Notes under the pieces: model-generated
The model's input: the letters and a program-made list of their open reading frames with translations, nothing else
What the model was told of the DNA's origin: nothing
Databases searched by the model: none
Made by a program: the position numbers and the translations under genes
Source of the DNA: JBCCSZ01 sp039199225
GTDB lineage: Bacteria > Bacteroidota > Bacteroidia > Chitinophagales > Saprospiraceae
Direction of reading: 5' to 3'
DNA: 17,811 nt
Assembly (NCBI GenBank): GCA_039199225.1
Contig: JBCCSZ010000152.1
Span: 1-17,811 of the forward strand
Shown: piece by piece, positions 6,773 to 14,747 of the stretch
Position numbering within the stretch: the stretch's first letter is position 1
Layout of the letters: every line of letters begins with the position of its first letter

Positions 6773-9490
6773 ATGCTTCGTACTTATATCTTCTTCCTGT
6801 TGCTGGGGCTTAGTTTTCAATTTGGCCTGGCTCAGTTGCCGCCAGAATTTTCAGATCAAATCATCAGTAGGGATTGGGATGTGCCGCTGGGCATGGCCTT
6901 TGATGAAACCGGTAACCTATTTGTCTGGGAAAAAGCAGGGAAGGTTTTTCGGGCGGATGAAAACGGCTCCAAGATAGAACCGGCCTTGTTGGACATCAGC
7001 GAAGAGGTAGGCAATTGGAGAGATCACGGCCTATTGGGTTTTGCGCTGGACCCCAATTTTGTGAACAATGGCCATTTTTATCTGCTCTATGCGGTAGACC
7101 GCCATTACTTATTGCATTATGGAACATCTCAGTACCACCCCGACTCTAGTAGCTCTTTTCAAGCTTCGATCGGCCGCATTACCCGCTACACCGCTGACCC
7201 GGCGACCAATTTTACGACCACCATCGAAAACAGCCGAAAGGTGCTACTGGGCGAGTCAATCTCTACGGGCTTTCCCATTTATCACGAATCGCATGGAGTA
7301 GGAAGCTTGGTCTTCGGCGAGGATGGAACCCTACTGGCATCCTGTGGCGACGGTAACTCCAATCTCGGGGTAGACATTGGTGGGACAACCTATGGCTCTT
7401 ATGCGGACCAAGCGGTACGGGATGGCATCATCACCGAAACAGAGGATATGGGGTCTTTCAAATCGCAGTATCTGGGTAGCTTGGGTGGTAAAATCTTGCG
7501 CATCGATCCTGAAACAGGAGATGGAGTTCCCTCCAATCCGTTTTACGATGCTACGCAGCCCAGAGCGGCCATGTCAAGGATATGGAGCTACGGATTCAGG
7601 AATCCATATCGGATGACGTTGGTAGAAAATTCAGGTAGCCACAATCCGGAAGATGCCAATCCAGGGACTTTAATGATAGGAGATGTTGGAGCTTCACAAT
7701 GGGAGGAACTCAATATTGCCCGCAGTGGTGGCCTCAATTTCGGATGGCCTTTCAAGGAGGGCTTAATCCCATTTTGGGGATTTTGGAACATTCCCTCTCC
7801 GCCCAATCCACTGGCACCCAATCCACTTTTTGGCAATGGGTGTGATCAAGAGTATTTCAGCCTACGCGACCTTTTTGCGGAAGCTCAGTTTGACAATACG
7901 ACCAATTTTTCCAATCCCTGCAATGGTGCTGTGCCGATTCCAGAATCTGCTCATCCTCGGATGGAAACGCTTCCTGTCGTGAGTTGGGGGCATAATGAAT
8001 GGAATTTGCCCAGCAAAACGTATGTGCCGATATTCCGGTCCAGCGGAAAGTATGAGGCCATCGATATTACTTCCGAGGAATCGCCGGTAGAATCGGAAAT
8101 ATTTGATGGCAATTCCAGCATAACGGGCGTGTTTTACCAAGGCGATAACTTCCCGGAATACTACAAAGGGCTCTATTTTCAGGCAGATTTTAGTGGCTGG
8201 ATCAAAGTATTTCACTTTGGCGAGGATTACAAGCTGGAAAAAATTGAGCCTTTCCACGACGATACAAAGCAAATCATTCAGCTCATAGAACATCCCATTG
8301 ATGGCTGTTTATACTACATCAGTTTCATCGGTGGAGGCTCCATCCACAAAATTTGCTACGGTGGAAACCCACCTCCAATTGCCAAAATATCCTTGGATAC
8401 CATCTATGGCAGCACGCCGCTGAAGGTCCAATTTGATGCTTCTCAGTCGTACGATCCATTCGGCTTACCCATCACCTACCATTGGGATTTTGGCGATGGG
8501 ACACAGAGTACCGAGCTGGCACCAAGCCATGAGTATATCACCTCGACCAATGACCCTATGCCCTTTACCGTTACTTTGACGGTTACAGACAGCTTGGGTT
8601 TGGAGGCCAAAGACAGTATTGTCGTATCGGCGAATAATACGCCGCCGCGGGTAGAGATTGTCAATCCTTTGGATGGCAGTTTTTACTCTATGAATGACAA
8701 TACCATTTACCGCCTGGAAGCTGAGGTGGTAGATGCAGAGCATCAAGAGGATGACTTGACCTATGAATGGCAGACGGCTTTGTACCACAATACCCACAAC
8801 CATCCGGAGGCGCCGGTTTACGAGAAAAATCCACTAGCTGTGATTACGCCTATAGGATGTGAAGATGACGCGACCTACTGGTTTCGGGTTCGCCTCACCG
8901 TAACGGATGCTGCCGGTTTGCAGACGACCAAAGAGTCGGACATCTTTCCGTATTGCGGCCCGGATTTCTTCGCCATGGCAAACCTGGAAGCTGATGTAGA
9001 TGAAACTTCTGTTTCTTTGAGTTGGGACATTACGGATGAAGACGATGTTTTGCAATACGAGCTACAGCGAGCCCCTATTTTTGAAACCATTGGTGTCATC
9101 CCATCTACAGGGGTTGGAAGCTATCGCTTCGTCGATCCTGAACCGCTGAACGGAGCGACTTACTACAGGGTGAAAGTCCTTCGTACGGATGGTGTTTTTG
9201 ATTATTCCAACCGAATAAGGGTCAGCTTCCCTGCGGAAAGTGATTTCACACTTTATCCCAATCCGGCAGAGAATATGTTTACTTTCGAAATTAAGAAAAC
9301 CAATTCTGAAAAGATTGACTTGGAACTTTTCGATTTGACTGGCAGGCGATTGATCAGCTCGAGCTGGGCGACCAATAAAGCGGTGCTTTTCAAGCAAAGC
9401 ATCCTTTCTCAGTCTCTCTCAAAAGGCATGTATTTTTATCAGATCAAAGATGGGGATCAGCTCTATGAGGGTTCGCTCATGATTCGATGA
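6773..9490 (+). CDS. Secreted GSDH-type (PQQ sugar dehydrogenase-like) protein with PKD and T9SS sorting domain
   Basis: A 905-residue secreted protein. ATG at 6773 is chosen over upstream 6596 because it opens a perfect signal peptide, MLRTYIFFLLLGLSFQFGLAQ. A glucose/sorbosone dehydrogenase beta-propeller (PF07995) covers about 25-530: LGMAFDETGNLFVWEKAGKV, WRDHGLLGFALDPNF, SHGVGSLVFGEDGTLLASCG, LGGKILRIDPETG, WSYGFRNPYRMTL and EELNIARSGGLNFGWP. H174 in SHGVG aligns by eye with the catalytic or PQQ-contacting His region (HNGG) of soluble glucose dehydrogenases. A PKD domain (about 533-622) has YHWDFGDGTQST. A second Ig-like domain (about 623-722) and an Fn3-like segment (about 724-820) follow. 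The T9SS type A tail (about 823-905) has LYPNPAENMFTFEI, LFDLTGRRL, LSKGMYFYQI and a final LMIR. The tail predicts export by T9SS and surface attachment or release. The substrate is probably a sugar or polyol, but is unproven. Confidence 0.9.
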   Translation: MLRTYIFFLLLGLSFQFGLAQLPPEFSDQIISRDWDVPLGMAFDETGNLFVWEKAGKVFRADENGSKIEPALLDISEEVGNWRDHGLLGFALDPNFVNNGHFYLLYAVDRHYLLHYGTSQYHPDSSSSFQASIGRITRYTADPATNFTTTIENSRKVLLGESISTGFPIYHESHGVGSLVFGEDGTLLASCGDGNSNLGVDIGGTTYGSYADQAVRDGIITETEDMGSFKSQYLGSLGGKILRIDPETGDGVPSNPFYDATQPRAAMSRIWSYGFRNPYRMTLVENSGSHNPEDANPGTLMIGDVGASQWEELNIARSGGLNFGWPFKEGLIPFWGFWNIPSPPNPLAPNPLFGNGCDQEYFSLRDLFAEAQFDNTTNFSNPCNGAVPIPESAHPRMETLPVVSWGHNEWNLPSKTYVPIFRSSGKYEAIDITSEESPVESEIFDGNSSITGVFYQGDNFPEYYKGLYFQADFSGWIKVFHFGEDYKLEKIEPFHDDTKQIIQLIEHPIDGCLYYISFIGGGSIHKICYGGNPPPIAKISLDTIYGSTPLKVQFDASQSYDPFGLPITYHWDFGDGTQSTELAPSHEYITSTNDPMPFTVTLTVTDSLGLEAKDSIVVSANNTPPRVEIVNPLDGSFYSMNDNTIYRLEAEVVDAEHQEDDLTYEWQTALYHNTHNHPEAPVYEKNPLAVITPIGCEDDATYWFRVRLTVTDAAGLQTTKESDIFPYCGPDFFAMANLEADVDETSVSLSWDITDEDDVLQYELQRAPIFETIGVIPSTGVGSYRFVDPEPLNGATYYRVKVLRTDGVFDYSNRIRVSFPAESDFTLYPNPAENMFTFEIKKTNSEKIDLELFDLTGRRLISSSWATNKAVLFKQSILSQSLSKGMYFYQIKDGDQLYEGSLMIR

Positions 9491-9690
9491 TGGGATCTTT
9501 GCCAAGGAAAAACTGAAGAAGCTGCTCCATCCATTGGCGGAAAGGATAGGTGCGTCATACCTCAAATGAGGGATGGCATCTGCGGGTATTTACGGTGGAT
9601 CGCTGGCTTGTTGTGCAACTTCGTGGGATCATCTCAAACTGTAGCCGCTTTCGCTGGGATTCCCATTTGTAGAATACCCCATACGCGCGA

Positions 9691-9721
9691 TTGACCCTAT
9701 TAAAACTTCCTCAGAAATTTG
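9691..9721 (+). promoter_or_regulatory. Candidate Bacteroidota promoter of the OmpA-type gene
   Basis: TTG at 9691-9693, then exactly 20 bases, then GAAATTTG at 9714-9721. This fits the Bacteroidota pattern of a -33 TTG and a -7 TAnnTTTG with one mismatch (G for T). Transcription would start around 9727-9730 and leave a leader of about 15 bases, typical of this phylum. The inverted repeat at 9718-9742 overlaps it. Confidence 0.45.
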
Positions 9722-9742
9722 TGCAAAATCTAAATGCACAAA
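9718..9742. repeat. 8-bp perfect inverted repeat TTTGTGCA-N9-TGCACAAA
   Basis: TTTGTGCA (9718-9725) and TGCACAAA (9735-9742) are exact reverse complements separated by nine bases. The right arm ends one base before the ATG at 9744, and the left arm overlaps the candidate -7 element. The geometry suits a dimeric repressor site. If transcription starts further upstream, it would be an RNA hairpin covering the start codon region. Confidence 0.5.
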
Positions 9743-9743
9743 A

Positions 9744-10772
9744 ATGGAAAAACGAAATGCCTTTGCCATTCTTCTAACGATTGTTTTTTTTGCTGCTGCT
9801 CAAAGGACACATGCCCAAGATGCTTTCATCGACGTCAACAACATTATTTTTCACGATGATTTTCAAGGAGAAAAGCTAGGAGAATTTCCCCGGAAGTGGT
9901 CTTTGGTTTCAGGTGCCTTGCAAACAGCCGAGGTTGATTTGGATGGGGAAAAGAAGGGCGTCATCGAGATGCTTTCCAGTCGCAGTACCATCCGGCCCAG
10001 TTTTGAAAAGCCCAGCTATTTAGGTACTTCCTTTAAAATCGAGCTGCAGTGTTTATTCTATGGGGTTGGCAATGAAGCTTACTATTTGAATCTATACGAC
10101 GAGGCCAAATCAACCAAGCCTCACAAGATTGCTATTAGAAGCGAGGGGGTGAAAAATGGCAGTGATGAATATACGCGCATGCCAGGAGATCGATCTCCCG
10201 GTTGGCGCACCGTACAGCTATCCTTCAACAAAGGCAATTTGAAAATCTTTTACAATGGCCACCAATTGGTCAATCAACCAGCATTGGGACCAAGCGCTCT
10301 GTCTCATCTGGAAATCAATACGCTTTCCTTCGGCTCGACAAAGGGGGACCGCAGCCGCAAAGCAAAGATCAACTATTTTACCATCGCCAAGGAAGGACTG
10401 CCGCTGTACGACCGGCTGATTAGCACCGGTCGAATCATCGTTCAAAACATTCATTTTGATGTAGATTCTTACGTCATCAAACCTTCCTCTTACGATGCTC
10501 TAGAGGAGATCATCACGATTTTGAACAAGCATCCAGCCTTGGAGCTGACCATCGAAGGACATACCGATTCGGATGGCGATATGGCCTCCAACCAGCTGTT
10601 GTCGGAGAACAGAGCCAATGCCGTAAAAGACTATTTGTTTCGCAAAAAAATCAAGCGTTCCCGGCTGGCCAGCAAGGGCTACGGAGCGGAGCGGCCACTG
10701 AAAAAGGGCGATACCCCAGAAGCAAAGGCGGAGAATCGCCGGGTGGAGTTTGTCGTTTATCGCAGTCGCTAA
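9744..10772 (+). CDS. OmpA-family envelope protein with N-terminal jelly-roll-like domain
   Basis: A 342-residue exported protein. The signal peptide is MEKRNAFAILLTIVFFAAAQ with cleavage after RTHA. Residues about 27-220 look like a concanavalin/LamG-type sandwich (FHDDFQGEKLGEFPRKW, FKIELQCLFYG, YYLNLYDE, WRTVQLSFNKGNLKIFYNG), a domain that usually binds glycan or protein. Residues about 230-342 form a clear OmpA C-terminal peptidoglycan-binding domain: IHFDVDSYVIKPSSYDALEE, LTIEGHTDSDGD, NQLLSENRANAVKDYL, SKGYGAERPL and NRRVEFVVY. There is no N-terminal beta barrel, so it is probably a periplasmic or outer-membrane-associated anchor between peptidoglycan and another envelope component. Its stop is only 6 bases from the stop of the convergent transporter gene. 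Confidence 0.88.
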   Translation: MEKRNAFAILLTIVFFAAAQRTHAQDAFIDVNNIIFHDDFQGEKLGEFPRKWSLVSGALQTAEVDLDGEKKGVIEMLSSRSTIRPSFEKPSYLGTSFKIELQCLFYGVGNEAYYLNLYDEAKSTKPHKIAIRSEGVKNGSDEYTRMPGDRSPGWRTVQLSFNKGNLKIFYNGHQLVNQPALGPSALSHLEINTLSFGSTKGDRSRKAKINYFTIAKEGLPLYDRLISTGRIIVQNIHFDVDSYVIKPSSYDALEEIITILNKHPALELTIEGHTDSDGDMASNQLLSENRANAVKDYLFRKKIKRSRLASKGYGAERPLKKGDTPEAKAENRRVEFVVYRSR

Positions 10773-10778
10773 TGCGCA

Positions 10779-12998
10779 TCAATCGCCCATCATCTTGCCG
10801 ATGAATGCCTTGACTGGATTGTGGTGCTTGACGACGATCACCGTTTTATTCGTCTTCTTGGCAATTTCTTCGGGGATGCTACCAAATAGGAACTTGGCAT
10901 ATCGATTTTGGCCAGCGGCTCCAATCATCACGGCATCAAAATCTTCTGCGGCCTGGATAATGCCCTGAACAACATCTTCATTTTGTATGAGCATTTGATC
11001 CAGCTCGATGCCATTTTGAGTACTTAGGCGGTTGAGGCTGACGGCCAGATTATCCTTACTTTTTTGGATTTCTTCTTGGCTGGCAGACGGCTTGACGACC
11101 TGGCAGGAGGTCAATTCTCCCTTGTTGGCATGTGCCAGGGCATAGGCATATTGTTCGGCACATTGGGCGTGTTCGCCACCTGCTGTAGGCAGTAATATCT
11201 GACGAATGGGCTCATCGCTGACCAATTTGACTAAAATGATGTCGGTTTGTGCGTGGCTGACGATGGTATCGGTGATGTTTCCTAGGATGCGCTGCTGACT
11301 GGTTGTGCTGCCTTTCCAGCCCAAGAGGGTCAGGCGGCAGTGGTGTTTGCGGGAGGTTTCCAGAATGGCGCGCGCCACATTGTAGCCAATGCGGATGATG
11401 GCATGGACGGGTACACCTAGCTTCTCGGCAAAAATCCTGGCTTGTTCCAGCGCAATCTGCTCTTGCTCCAACAACTTATCGTCGTATCCGGTTAGTGGAA
11501 CTTGGTTGGGAACTTTTACGACCTTGAGTAGTAGCAGTTCACCATTTTTTTCCTTGGCAATGGAGGCCGCCATTCGGATGAGGCTGTTGACATTTTGTGG
11601 ATTGGCCAAGGGAACCAACACCCGGAATTTTTCCTTGTCAAACCTACTGCGTCCATGGCTGTGCGCAATGTGGGAATCGGTGCCAGGAATGATGGACTCT
11701 ACGCTTTGGCTGCCTTTCCAGGCAAAAAATCCCAGCACGCCAACAACCAAACTGCCCAAGGCCATCAGCAGCGGTACGGGATGACTGAATATCTGGTAAA
11801 TCAAATAGCCATTGGCCAATATGCCCAGTATTGGAATCAGAGGGACCAGTGGGACGCGGAAGGGGCGTTCAATATTCGGAAACTTTCGACGGTGGACAAT
11901 CAAGGCGAAGTTGACCAGAATCAGCGCCAGCAAAAGGACTGTGTTGGCAAAATACGACAAGTCTTCCAAGGACAAGATCAGTGTGAAAACTATAATGGTA
12001 CCACCGATTAAAAATACCGAAACGATGGGTGTTTTGGTTTTCTTGTTGATCGTTCCCAGCTCAGGTGGCAAGTGTCCCAGTTGACTCATGGAGAGGACAA
12101 CCCTCGACCCCGCCATAATGGAAGCATTAGAGGCAGAGACCATAGAAAAAATGGCGCCACCAATGATGACGTATCCTCCGACCGATCCTAAAAATTTCTG
12201 TGCGGCTTCCCCCATGGAAGCTTCATTGTATTCCTGCAATCCGGCAAATAAAAGCACCAGGACCACGGCGGTATATAAAACCGTCACAATACCCATCGAC
12301 AGAAAAATGGCCCGTGGAATATTCTTGACAGGGTTTTTGACCTCCCCGGCAGAAGCAGCAATGGCAGAAAATCCAAAGAAAGTAATGAAGACCATCGCAG
12401 AGGTCGTTCCAATCATCACCCAGTCTGTACTGAAGCGGTTGATTACCTCTTCTGTGTCTACAAATTGGAGGCCGCCAAAGACAAACCATACCAATAAAAT
12501 GACCTTGGCCGCTGTTACGACCACCTGGAACTTGCCGCTTTCCTCTGTTCCTTTGATGTTCAGCAGCGTTAGGCCCAGCAAAAAGACGATGCCAGACAGG
12601 GCCTCTATGGGCGAATGCCAGATGAATTCGTTAAAGTAGCTCGACAAGCTGGCGATATAGAAGGCGCAAGAGGAGGTGTAGCCCAAGATGAGCGCCCAGC
12701 CTACAAAATAAGCCAAGGGGCCAGGGTAGGTTTTTCGGGCGTACAGATAGCCTTCGCCGGTCCTTGGATAGATAGAAACAAATTCACAATAAGTTAGAGC
12801 GGTGAAGCTGGCGACCATGGCGGCGAGTAAGAAGGCGACGATAGCAGCGGAGCCAACATTGCGGACTGCCAGTCCGGAGAGTGTAAAAATACCTGCTGCG
12901 ATCATGGTTCCAATGCCGATGGCCAAAGCAGTGGTCAGGCCCAAGTCCCGGTTTAATTCCGTTTCTATGTCCTGATGTGAATTTTCTGGATTTTTCAT
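10779..12998 (-). CDS. APC-family amino acid permease fused to two UspA domains
   Basis: A 739-residue fusion. Residues about 20-435 are an APC-superfamily transporter with about 12 membrane helices. It opens with the family's broken first helix, GIGTMIAAGIFTLSG, and the conserved YPRTGEGYLYARKTYPGPLA segment. Residues about 456-598 and 603-728 are two universal stress protein domains. The second has the canonical ATP-binding pattern G-2x-G-9x-G-S in GAAGQNRYAKFLFGS (693-707). The first has G-2x-G-9x-G followed by Asn instead of Ser or Thr (GWKGSTTSQQRILGN, 560-574), so its nucleotide binding may be altered. APC-Usp fusions are known, and the cytoplasmic Usp pair is thought to couple transport to energy or stress state. 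The substrate is unknown, probably a cationic or neutral amino acid. The ATG at 12998 precedes a hydrophilic 20-residue lead typical of the family. Confidence 0.92.
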   Translation of the reverse strand: MKNPENSHQDIETELNRDLGLTTALAIGIGTMIAAGIFTLSGLAVRNVGSAAIVAFLLAAMVASFTALTYCEFVSIYPRTGEGYLYARKTYPGPLAYFVGWALILGYTSSCAFYIASLSSYFNEFIWHSPIEALSGIVFLLGLTLLNIKGTEESGKFQVVVTAAKVILLVWFVFGGLQFVDTEEVINRFSTDWVMIGTTSAMVFITFFGFSAIAASAGEVKNPVKNIPRAIFLSMGIVTVLYTAVVLVLLFAGLQEYNEASMGEAAQKFLGSVGGYVIIGGAIFSMVSASNASIMAGSRVVLSMSQLGHLPPELGTINKKTKTPIVSVFLIGGTIIVFTLILSLEDLSYFANTVLLLALILVNFALIVHRRKFPNIERPFRVPLVPLIPILGILANGYLIYQIFSHPVPLLMALGSLVVGVLGFFAWKGSQSVESIIPGTDSHIAHSHGRSRFDKEKFRVLVPLANPQNVNSLIRMAASIAKEKNGELLLLKVVKVPNQVPLTGYDDKLLEQEQIALEQARIFAEKLGVPVHAIIRIGYNVARAILETSRKHHCRLTLLGWKGSTTSQQRILGNITDTIVSHAQTDIILVKLVSDEPIRQILLPTAGGEHAQCAEQYAYALAHANKGELTSCQVVKPSASQEEIQKSKDNLAVSLNRLSTQNGIELDQMLIQNEDVVQGIIQAAEDFDAVMIGAAGQNRYAKFLFGSIPEEIAKKTNKTVIVVKHHNPVKAFIGKMMGD

Positions 12999-13214
12999 TT
13001 TAAATAACTAGTCGATCGTTTTTTCACTGCTCAGCGATTCGGGTCGCATACATTTCAAATAAAGCCTTTCGTACATTACGACTTAGCTTGAGCAGAGACG
13101 TTTCGTCATTACAGCTTGCAAGATAGTAGCTATTCACTGTATAAATGAAAGAGAAAGCGGAAAATTTGACTTAAGAAGCCTTATCTTCCTAAGCATTAAA
13201 CGAAAATCAACCAA

Positions 13215-14615
13215 ATGTCTATTCCTACTCCTCGCCGGGCAATTCTGATTCTTTGTTGGTCGACTTGTCTGCTTTACGCTTGTTCCGACAGCACCCATAC
13301 CATCCGCAATTCGACCTTTCAGCCAGCCCCAGACGATCTGGTCGATCCAAATCTCGACTATGCGGATTTCAAACCAAAGGACGAACAACGAATCATTTCC
13401 AGAGCCGATTATCAGGATCGTCTCTATGGCTTCTGGTTGGCCCAGTGCATTGCCAATTGGACGGGCTTGATCACAGAAATGGATAAGATTGGAGGGGAGG
13501 GAAAAGATGGAAAATGTGCTGGCTTTTATACCCGAGAGGATTGGGGGCAGCCTGATCAGCCCAATTTGTGGAACTCCAATAACTACTCAGATACCATCGA
13601 TTTTCTCTTTGTGGACGAAGGAGGTATCTGGGGAGCCGATGATGATACCGACATTGAATACATTTACCAGCACCTACTGTACACCGAGCAGACATCCGTG
13701 CTGACCGGCGAGCAGATTCGAGACGGTTGGCTGAAACACATCAAGAAAGAAGAGGAGAATTTCCTTTGGGTCTCCAACCAAACGGCTTTCGATTTGATGC
13801 AACAGGGCTTGGTGCCACCTCAAACCAGCGACCCGGCCCGCAATCCCAACTACGAGATGATCGACGCTCAGTTGACGACTGAAATCTTTGGCTTCTTTGC
13901 GCCAGCTCATCCAAAGGTCGCCCTGAAGATGGCTTATCTGCCCATTCGAACGTCGGCTCGGCAGGAAGCTGCTTGGATTGCAGAGTTCAATGTTATCATG
14001 TATTCATTGGCCATTGCGGCTAAGGAGGAATGGTCGATGAAGGAGAAAATTTTCAGGATGGCGGAGGTCGCTCGGCGCCAACTTCCGAACGATTCGTATG
14101 CTGCCAAGATGTACGATTATGTCAAGGGGAAATACGAAGAGGGGGTTCCTTGGGAGGAGGCGCGGGACAGCCTGCATCAACGCTACCAGGTGGAGCAGCG
14201 GGACGGTTACGAGTGGTCGACCAAGGATAAAAACTGCAATGGCTGCTTTGCGGCTGGAATCAATTTTGGCGCCAGCATCGTCAGTCTTTTATACGGCGAA
14301 GGAGACCTGAAGGAAACCATTAAAATCGGTGTTTTGGCCGGCTGGGATTCCGATAATCCGACGGCGACCTGGGGTGGTTTGCTGGGTTTTATGTTGGGGC
14401 GTCGAGGGGTGGAAGCGGCCTTTGGGCGAACGTTTGCCGAGCAGTTCAATATCCACCGAACAAGGATTGGCTTTCCCGACGATGGCATCGATGATTTTGA
14501 GCAAATGGCGAAGGTTGGGGTTTTTGTTGTTGATCGTGCGGTGCAGGAGTTGTTGGATGGTGGGGTGGATTTGGCGGAGGGGGTTTGGTATGTGGGGAGG
14601 TCCAGGATTTGGTGA
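13215..14615 (+). CDS. ADP-ribosylglycohydrolase-family lipoprotein
   Basis: A 466-residue protein of the ADP-ribosylglycohydrolase fold (PF03747), an all-helical dinuclear-metal hydrolase family. The leader MSIPTPRRAILILCWSTCLL runs into lipobox LYAC (Cys23), so the protein is predicted to be exported and lipidated. The first motif is YGFWLAQCIANWTGLITEM (about 71-89), which lacks the classical GDALG. The second is WGADDDTDIEYIY (139-151), supplying the acidic metal ligands. The third is AGWDSDNPTATWGGLLG (375 onward), with D378 and D380. The core metal ligands look present. Export argues against hydrolysis of cytosolic ADP-ribosylated proteins; a nucleoside or sugar substrate is more likely, as inferred for other exported members. 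The last 30 codons become very G/T-rich and the TGA stop sits at the edge of the repeat that follows. Confidence 0.82.
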   Translation: MSIPTPRRAILILCWSTCLLYACSDSTHTIRNSTFQPAPDDLVDPNLDYADFKPKDEQRIISRADYQDRLYGFWLAQCIANWTGLITEMDKIGGEGKDGKCAGFYTREDWGQPDQPNLWNSNNYSDTIDFLFVDEGGIWGADDDTDIEYIYQHLLYTEQTSVLTGEQIRDGWLKHIKKEEENFLWVSNQTAFDLMQQGLVPPQTSDPARNPNYEMIDAQLTTEIFGFFAPAHPKVALKMAYLPIRTSARQEAAWIAEFNVIMYSLAIAAKEEWSMKEKIFRMAEVARRQLPNDSYAAKMYDYVKGKYEEGVPWEEARDSLHQRYQVEQRDGYEWSTKDKNCNGCFAAGINFGASIVSLLYGEGDLKETIKIGVLAGWDSDNPTATWGGLLGFMLGRRGVEAAFGRTFAEQFNIHRTRIGFPDDGIDDFEQMAKVGVFVVDRAVQELLDGGVDLAEGVWYVGRSRIW

Positions 14616-14723
14616 TTTGGTGAGGAGTGATTTGGTGAGCGGTGAACGGGTGAACGGTGAGCGGGTGAACTGGTGAGGAGTGATTTGGTGAGGGGTGAAC
14701 GGGTGAACGGTGAGGAGTGGACG
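14608..14723. repeat. Tandem 53-base repeat built from GGTGA words
   Basis: Two adjacent copies occur at 14618-14670 and 14671-14723. Their first 45 bases are identical except at position 23 (C versus G), and the last 8 diverge. Each unit is itself made of short GGTGAR-type words (GGTGAG, GGTGAAC, GGGTGAAC). A partial copy of the beginning lies at 14608-14617 and includes the TGA stop of the preceding gene. There is no dyad symmetry, so it is neither a terminator nor a CRISPR array. The plus strand is G-rich and almost C-free. It sits between two convergent genes. Confidence 0.85.
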
Positions 14724-14747
14724 GGCTGCGGTTAGTTGCCAAACTGT

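Noticed and set aside
12088..12639. 183-residue plus-strand frame
   Set aside because: It lies entirely antisense to the membrane part of the APC transporter gene and has no recognisable domain or leader.
14608..14723. CRISPR-like array
   Set aside because: Units are directly adjacent with no unique spacers and contain nested shorter words, and no cas genes are present.
14446..14742. 98-residue minus-strand frame rich in Pro, His, Ser and Thr
   Set aside because: It is the translation of the G-rich repeat and of the antisense of the glycohydrolase 3' end; the apparent low-complexity protein follows from the GGTGA words.
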